This document shows, piece after piece, positions 5,651 to 9,531 of a stretch of DNA of 9,531 nt. Origin of the DNA: Pseudomonadota bacterium (GTDB taxonomy: Bacteria > Pseudomonadota > Alphaproteobacteria > UBA9219 > RGZA01); the NCBI GenBank assembly GCA_016195205.1, contig JACQAB010000085.1, positions 1 through 9,531 of the forward strand, read 5' to 3'. The translations under genes were made by a program, and so were the position numbers. Within the stretch, counting starts at the first letter, position 1. The number at the start of each line of letters is the position of its first letter. The notes beneath the pieces were generated by a model. That model made no database searches and was not told the origin of the DNA. It worked only from the letters and a program-made list of their open reading frames with translations.

Positions 5651-6872
5651 AAGACGTGGCAAATTTGAGGAACTTAATCGCCTCAAAATTCGTCACATCC
5701 CCGCCCACGCGCTTCGAACAGCGGAACTTAACGAACGGCGCCGCGGTGAACGGATCGCGCAGAATGCGCAAGCCAATCCGGTCCACAATCGTGTAGCCTT
5801 CGCCGAAATTGCCGAACGCCAGCGACAGGCTGTTCGCCGCCACGGTTGGCATGTCTTCCCCTAAGTAAACGGGGAAGCCCAGCAACGAGGCCGGCTGGCC
5901 CGCCTGCAATCCCGGCTGCCAGATGTAAGCATTGGTGGTGTTCTCTTTGAATTTACGGATGCTGTCCGCCACCGCCCGCGGCATCAGCCAGGCCGCCTTG
6001 GGCAAATAGCCCGCGCGCAGCTTGTGCATCAGGTCGATGATCGCATCCGAAGGATTGCTCGAGGCAAACGCCCCCGACGCGCCGCTGGCCACATACTCAA
6101 ACGTGCCCCAGCTGCGGCTGTCATCGGCAGTGGCCGCCACCGGATAGGTGGCAAAACCGCGCGGCTGCGTCACGCCGTCGCCGCCCACGAAAGCAGCGTT
6201 CTCTTTGCGCGAAAAACGGCTGGCAATTTTATTGGTCAGCCATTCCTCAACGTTCAGGTTGGCGTCATCCAGCAGCTTCTGCGTGGCTTTGGGCTGGGCA
6301 TGCAGCTCGAACACCGAAATGCGCAAGCGGCCGAACTGCCCGGGATCGGTGTCGGAGCGCGTATCCAGCTCGCCCAGCCATTGCGCGTCGGCGTCGTTGG
6401 TGTCGCGCAGCATTTCCACCGCGTCCGAGGTCACCTGCATCACCGTCGCCAGCTGGCGCATCGGCGTGGTGTCGAACTGGCGGGTGATGATGCGCTCGGA
6501 AATCTCGCCCGGCACCAAATATCCGCCGTCGGGATCGGAAACCACGCTCATCGCCTTGCTTTCCACCGCGCTCAAATCACCTTCCACGCCCTTGGTCAGG
6601 TAGCGCATGAAGGCCTGCTTGTGCTCGCTGTCAGGCAAACCGGTGAAGGCCTCCTTCGACGAAGCCGGACGGCGCAAGGCGGTTTTGAATCCGCTCACCA
6701 TGTCCTGCAGCCGCGTCACATCGGCGCCGATGCGGTCCACCCTTTCTTCCAGCAGCACGTCGCCGCGCTTGCGCTCCAGCGAAATCAGCCGCGTGTCGTT
6801 ACTTTCCTTAAAGCTTTCAAAAGCGCGGGCCAATTCCTCGGTCGCGCCTTTCATTTCCACAAAGTCCGTCAT
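5649..6872 (-). CDS. Major capsid protein, HK97 fold (RcGTA gp5-like)
   Basis: The 407-aa protein begins MTDFVEMKGATEELARAFES. Residues ~1-75 are charged and helical, with a likely coiled coil around LERKRGDVLLEERVDRIGAD, which fits the scaffolding delta domain removed by the protease. After a linker comes SVVSDPDGGYLVPGEIS (109-125), the usual start region of the mature HK97-type subunit. Further family marks are EWLTNKIASRFSRKENAAFVGGDG with QPRG, SNPSDAIIDLMHKLRAGYLPKAAWLMPR, LLGFPVYLGEDMP, and the C-terminal FGNFGEGYTIVDR with LRDPF. Capsid proteins form the icosahedral shell. The ATG at 6872 lies one base after the protease stop and has a strong AAGGAG site. Codons upstream to 6977 overlap the protease gene and do not resemble the family. 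Confidence 0.95.
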   Translation of the reverse strand: MTDFVEMKGATEELARAFESFKESNDTRLISLERKRGDVLLEERVDRIGADVTRLQDMVSGFKTALRRPASSKEAFTGLPDSEHKQAFMRYLTKGVEGDLSAVESKAMSVVSDPDGGYLVPGEISERIITRQFDTTPMRQLATVMQVTSDAVEMLRDTNDADAQWLGELDTRSDTDPGQFGRLRISVFELHAQPKATQKLLDDANLNVEEWLTNKIASRFSRKENAAFVGGDGVTQPRGFATYPVAATADDSRSWGTFEYVASGASGAFASSNPSDAIIDLMHKLRAGYLPKAAWLMPRAVADSIRKFKENTTNAYIWQPGLQAGQPASLLGFPVYLGEDMPTVAANSLSLAFGNFGEGYTIVDRIGLRILRDPFTAAPFVKFRCSKRVGGDVTNFEAIKFLKFATS

Positions 6873-6873
6873 G

Positions 6874-7413
6874 TTATTCTCCTTCTCTGAGTAGGCGGGC
6901 AACTCTTTGCAACCGCGCGACGATGGCCCCCATTTCGTCGTCGGCAATTTTAACGGCGCGGATGCGCGCCAGGTCATTGGCGGGAAAGGTCACCAGCGAC
7001 ACCTCGAACAAATCCACATCGGTCAGGGCGCGCACGCGATTTTTGGAATCGATTTTACTTTGCACCGTGCGGTAGCCGATCGAAAGCCCCGTTACCGCAC
7101 CCATTTTCAAAAGCTCATAGGCGTCGGCGCCGTGCTGCGTGCGGATCGCAAGGCGCCCCTCCACCGCCAGGCCCGAAGAATCTTCGGCCAGGTTTTCCCA
7201 CACGCCCACCGGCTGCGCGGCGTTGTGCATCCACAGCATGGCGGGGTTGCGTTGCGCCGATTTCCATTCCTTCAGCGTACGGCGGAACGCGCCCGGCAAC
7301 ACCGCCTCGCGCTGCGCATCCACCGCGTTGAAAACCGAGGCATAGCCGCAAACGTAACCGTTGGCGCCCAGCTCCTTTATTTCAAAAGGAGCGGCAAGAT
7401 GTTTGGTGGGCAT
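6874..7413 (-). CDS. HK97-type prohead (maturation) protease (RcGTA gp4-like)
   Basis: The 179-aa protein shows the U35/S78 prohead protease pattern. It has GYASVFNAVDAQREAVLPGAF (23-43), the region NPAMLWMHN with the likely catalytic His at 63, TGLSIGYR with the likely catalytic Ser at 111, and LFEVSLVTFPAN with Glu at 137. Together these match the His-Ser dyad and the conserved E(V/I)SLVTFPAN block of the family. The protease cuts the capsid delta domain during head maturation. The start at 7413 follows the portal stop by eight bases, and AGGA lies in that gap, partly overlapping the portal TAG. A longer in-frame reading to 7521 lies inside the portal gene and is not used. It ends one base before the capsid start, in the classic portal-protease-capsid order. 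Confidence 0.93.
   Translation of the reverse strand: MPTKHLAAPFEIKELGANGYVCGYASVFNAVDAQREAVLPGAFRRTLKEWKSAQRNPAMLWMHNAAQPVGVWENLAEDSSGLAVEGRLAIRTQHGADAYELLKMGAVTGLSIGYRTVQSKIDSKNRVRALTDVDLFEVSLVTFPANDLARIRAVKIADDEMGAIVARLQRVARLLREGE
6879..6884 (-). promoter_or_regulatory. Strong ribosome binding site of the capsid gene
   Basis: The minus strand reads AAGGAG, six bases ahead of the ATG at 6872, inside the last codons of the protease gene. It fixes the capsid start and fits the large amount of capsid protein needed. Confidence 0.85.
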
Positions 7414-7421
7414 GTTTTTTC

Positions 7422-8614
7422 CTATTTTTGCAGTTCGTCGCCGTTTTCCACCGGCGGATAACCCAGTGCCGCACGTTTTTCGTTTAATGACAGAAAATCC
7501 GCACCGCCCACCTTCTCCCACAGCGCGTCGCGGCGGTGAACCAGGGCAGGCACCTCGTCCTTATCAATGTCCAGCCGCAGCCCCGCGCCAAACATCGGCG
7601 AAAGGAAGCGGTTCATCTCGTCGCGCAGCTGCAGCGCCAGCGGCAGCACCGTGTCCTCATATAAAGCCAGGCGCGCCTCGGCCATGTTGGCGTAAGTCTG
7701 CGCGCCTTGAATACCGATCAGCTGGTCGGGCACGCCAAAGGCCAGGGCAATGTCCGAAGCGGCGCGGTTTTTTCCGGCCAGCCAGTCCATATCCTTGGGC
7801 GTCAGGCCCATTTCCTTCCACTCCAGCCCGCCTTCCAGAATCAGCGGCCGCCCGGCGTTGCGCGACGACAAATAATTTTCCTCCAGCTCTTCCTTCAAGC
7901 GGCGGAACTGCTCGTCGGTCAGCTGCGCCGGGCCGTCTTTGGGCGCATAGACCAGCGCGCCGGATGGCCGCGCCGCATGCGCCAGCAACGCCTGGTTCCA
8001 GCTTGCCGCAGCGTTATGCTGGTCAATCGCCGCCATCGCCGCTTCCAATGGCGCCATGCCATACCAGTCATCCAGCGGATGAAACGCTTTCCAGTGCAGG
8101 ATGGAACTTTCCCCCGTCACCGGGTCACATGGCCAGCTCGCGGCCTGTGATCCCACGGCATAGTGATAGGCCCCCGGCACGCCACCTTCGGCGGGCACCA
8201 CTTTCATGCGGTCAGGGCGTAGGGCGTAAAGCTCGCGCGGCGGCTCGCCCGCGCCGGGCCGCACCGCCTCGACATAGGCGTTGCCGGAAATCTGGTAATA
8301 GGCGAACACGCTTTCCAAAAAGCGGCTGCCGCTTTGCAGCGGATTGGGCTTTTGCAACAGCGCCAGCAGCGGATGTTTTTCCAACTCCGCGCCGCTTTCG
8401 TCGTAAAGCACGAAGGGAATCGATGAAGCCGCCCGCGCCACGGTGCTGATGCATTTCCACGCCACCACGTTGCGGCGAAAGCCCTCTTCGGCCAGCGCGT
8501 CATAGCGCCGCGGCGTCCAGCGCGGCCGCCCGACCTGCGAAAAAGCGATCAACGGTGCCGTGGCCGAGGCCTTTTTTCAGGCACGGATTTTTTGAAAAGA
8601 TTGATGAGATTCAT
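7422..8614 (-). CDS. Portal protein (RcGTA gp3-like) with a frame break near its 5' end
   Basis: The main frame runs from the TTG at 8552 to the TAG at 7424-7422. It matches HK97-type portals: IAFSQVGRPRWTPRRYDALA, then GFRRNVVAWKCISTVARAASSIPF, HPLLALLQKPNPLQSG, YYQISGNAYVE, LYALRPDRMKVVP, GMAPLEAA, FGVPDQLIGI and NMAEARLALYEDTVLP. Portals form the ring through which DNA enters and leaves. A good AGGGA site and ATG at 8614 open a frame reading MNLINLFKKSVPEK. It then runs out of frame and ends at the TGA at 8551-8549. One extra A in the run of six A (8577-8572 on the minus strand) would join both parts as PEKKASATAPLIAFSQ, giving 397 aa, a normal portal length. Explanations are a sequencing indel, a mutation, or slippage on the A-run. 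A restart at the TTG overlapping the TGA is also possible. Confidence 0.88.
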
Positions 8615-8618
8615 TGTT

Positions 8619-8624
8619 TCCCTT
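8619..8624 (-). promoter_or_regulatory. Ribosome binding site fixing the portal start at 8614
   Basis: The minus strand reads AAGGGA, four bases ahead of the ATG at 8614. No comparable site is seen ahead of the TTG at 8552 in the main portal frame, so this marks 8614 as the original start. Confidence 0.7.
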
Positions 8625-8626
8625 TT

Positions 8627-8751
8627 ATGTCATCCCGGCCAAACGACCCCGGACTTGATCCGGGGAAGCGCGAGCCGGGATCCCATTTGGTTTCCATAAG
8701 AAAAATAAAATGGGATCCCGGATAGCCGCTTCGCGGCTTCCGGGATGACAT
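8627..8751. repeat. Multi-hairpin palindromic element, tgtcatcccgg type
   Basis: The terminal arms 8627-8638 (atgtcatcccgg) and 8740-8751 are perfect inverted repeats of 12 bp. Inside, ccgggatcccattt (8675-8688) pairs perfectly with 8708-8721. Two small hairpins flank this stem: ccccgga/tccgggg (8647-8653 and 8659-8665) and agccgc/gcggct (8724-8729 and 8733-8738). The tgtcatcccgg...ccgggatgaca layout is a kind of dispersed palindromic repeat I associate with alphaproteobacterial chromosomes. It lies between the terminase stop (8760-8758) and the portal ribosome binding site and overlaps neither. It carries no gene of its own. Confidence 0.88.
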
Positions 8752-8757
8752 TCCGTG

Positions 8758-9531
8758 TTAAATAAAACTCCTCACCCTCGGGCTGCGCCCCACGCCGTTT
8801 TGTAATTCCGAAATCGCCCAAACAAGGGCATCCACGCGGTCGGGCGAGCCGCCCTTCAGCCCCTCGCCGGTAAAACGGCACATCTGGTCCTCCAGTTTTC
8901 GAAATACGCCCGCATGGTGCACCATCGCGCGCTCGTAAAGCGCGGCCACCGGCCAGGCCCGGGCCGCTTTCGAGCGTTGCGCGCGCACCGGCTTGAACGG
9001 CACGTTGGAATCCACCATGCGCAGCATGCGCTCGATCAAATCACCGCCCTCATTCACCTCGCCGATAATCAGGTCGGCTTCAAATTCCTGGAATAAGGCA
9101 AAAGCCCGCCGCGCCCAGGCCTCCGGCGTGAAAATGCCCGAGGCATCGCCCAGCACATAAAACTTTCCATCCCTCGCCAGTGCCGCGCAAATAATCCCCG
9201 TCTCGTCGCTATGCGCATGCGCCGTCACTGCTGGGTCAATCGCCACCACCACGCGCTCGAAAACTTCCGGCGCTTTGGCCACGCGCAGCGCCTGGATCTC
9301 TTCCGCGCGCCACAGCGCGCCTTCCACTTCCTCCACCAGCTCGCCGTCCAGCTCTTGCCGGCCGAAACGCGTGCCTTCATGGCGCGCGCGCAGCGCCACC
9401 AGCACGCCGGGCGCCAGGTTTTTTTCATTTTCTTCGCTTTTCCCCCGAACCAGCCGCACATCCGCCCGCGCCGCCAGCTCTTTAATCAAGGCCGTGGGCC
9501 TTGGCGTGGTGGTAATCACCAAACGCGGCGA
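8758..9531 (-). CDS. Terminase large subunit, C-terminal part (RcGTA gp2-like), 5' end outside window
   Basis: The frame is open to the right edge, so the gene starts outside the window; 257 codons are visible. The first visible residues, SPRLVITTTPRPTALIKEL, carry the ITTTPRP motif that ends the ATPase domain in this family. EGTRFGRQELDGELVEEVEG and ALW follow. The rest is the RNase H-like nuclease: VVVAIDPAVT with its first acid, DLIIGEVNEGGD with the next, and SPDRVDALVWAI with the last. All three acidic positions expected for metal-dependent DNA cutting are therefore present. The enzyme pumps DNA into the head and cuts it; in gene transfer agents it packages host DNA by headful. The TAA lies at 8760-8758. 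The ATPase Walker motifs are not in the window. Confidence 0.94.
   Translation of the reverse strand, partial: SPRLVITTTPRPTALIKELAARADVRLVRGKSEENEKNLAPGVLVALRARHEGTRFGRQELDGELVEEVEGALWRAEEIQALRVAKAPEVFERVVVAIDPAVTAHAHSDETGIICAALARDGKFYVLGDASGIFTPEAWARRAFALFQEFEADLIIGEVNEGGDLIERMLRMVDSNVPFKPVRAQRSKAARAWPVAALYERAMVHHAGVFRKLEDQMCRFTGEGLKGGSPDRVDALVWAISELQNGVGRSPRVRSFI

Noticed and set aside
5495..5686. 64-codon N-terminal extension of the 119-aa protein
   Set aside because: It would be read through the palindromic element and the end of the capsid gene, while a good ribosome binding site sits at the internal ATG at 5494.
6024..6890. Plus-strand open frame of 288 codons
   Set aside because: It lies antisense to the capsid gene, which has clear family motifs and a strong ribosome binding site. 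The product is His/Arg-rich with no recognisable fold, as expected of a chance frame in GC-rich DNA.
6873..6977. 35-codon N-terminal extension of the capsid protein
   Set aside because: It overlaps the protease gene entirely, and the AAGGAG site points to 6872.
7361..8449. Plus-strand open frame of 362 codons
   Set aside because: Antisense to the portal gene, Pro/Arg/Ala-rich composition, no motif and no plausible start signal.
8549..8614. Separate 21-aa small protein MNLINLFKKSV...
   Set aside because: The sequence right after the frame switch continues the portal N-terminus expected for the family, so this is better read as the first part of the portal gene.

Overview
The window holds one long, tightly packed, minus-strand operon of HK97-type head and siphovirus-type tail genes. 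Read from right to left, the order is terminase large subunit (its start lies beyond the right edge), portal, prohead protease, major capsid protein, a 119-aa unknown protein, a family-9-like glycosyltransferase, head-tail connector, head-tail adaptor, a DUF3168 tail-terminator-like protein, major tail protein, two tail assembly chaperone-like small proteins, a DUF2460 distal-tail-like protein, and a DUF2163/phage_BR0599 hub protein (cut by the left edge). This is the order of the Rhodobacter capsulatus gene transfer agent (RcGTA) cluster, genes 2 to 13. The host is therefore most likely an alphaproteobacterium with a GC-rich genome. No ribosomal or housekeeping gene is present to place it more closely. 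The window cannot settle whether this is a gene transfer agent or a related prophage, because lysis, integrase and regulatory genes would lie outside it.

The layout departs from the RcGTA plan in four ways. First, a 472-aa glycosyltransferase and a 119-aa protein sit between capsid and connector, and the glycosyltransferase shares an ATGA stop/start overlap with the connector gene. Second, no tape measure gene lies between the tail chaperones and the DUF2460 gene, which overlap by 11 bases where a tape measure would be expected. Third, the portal gene has a good ribosome binding site and start codon, but its first ~14 codons are out of frame with the rest across a run of six A. Fourth, four sizeable intergenic gaps (491-732, 2236-2335, 5495-5648, 8615-8757) each carry a palindromic element of a different type, while nearly all other junctions are overlaps or gaps of a few bases.

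Functionally, the right part (8758-9531 to 5649) packages DNA and builds the capsid: terminase motor and nuclease, portal ring, maturation protease and capsid lattice. The middle part (5494 to 2336) holds the two extra genes and the head-tail joining and tail-terminator proteins. The left part (2235 to 1) makes the tail tube, its assembly chaperones and the start of the tail tip. Further tip genes (NlpC/P60 peptidase and the large fibre/hub protein in RcGTA) would be expected beyond position 1. No RNA genes, CRISPR arrays, insertion-sequence transposases, attachment sites or convincing plus-strand genes were seen. All family assignments are from recognition of the protein sequence and gene order; no database search was run.
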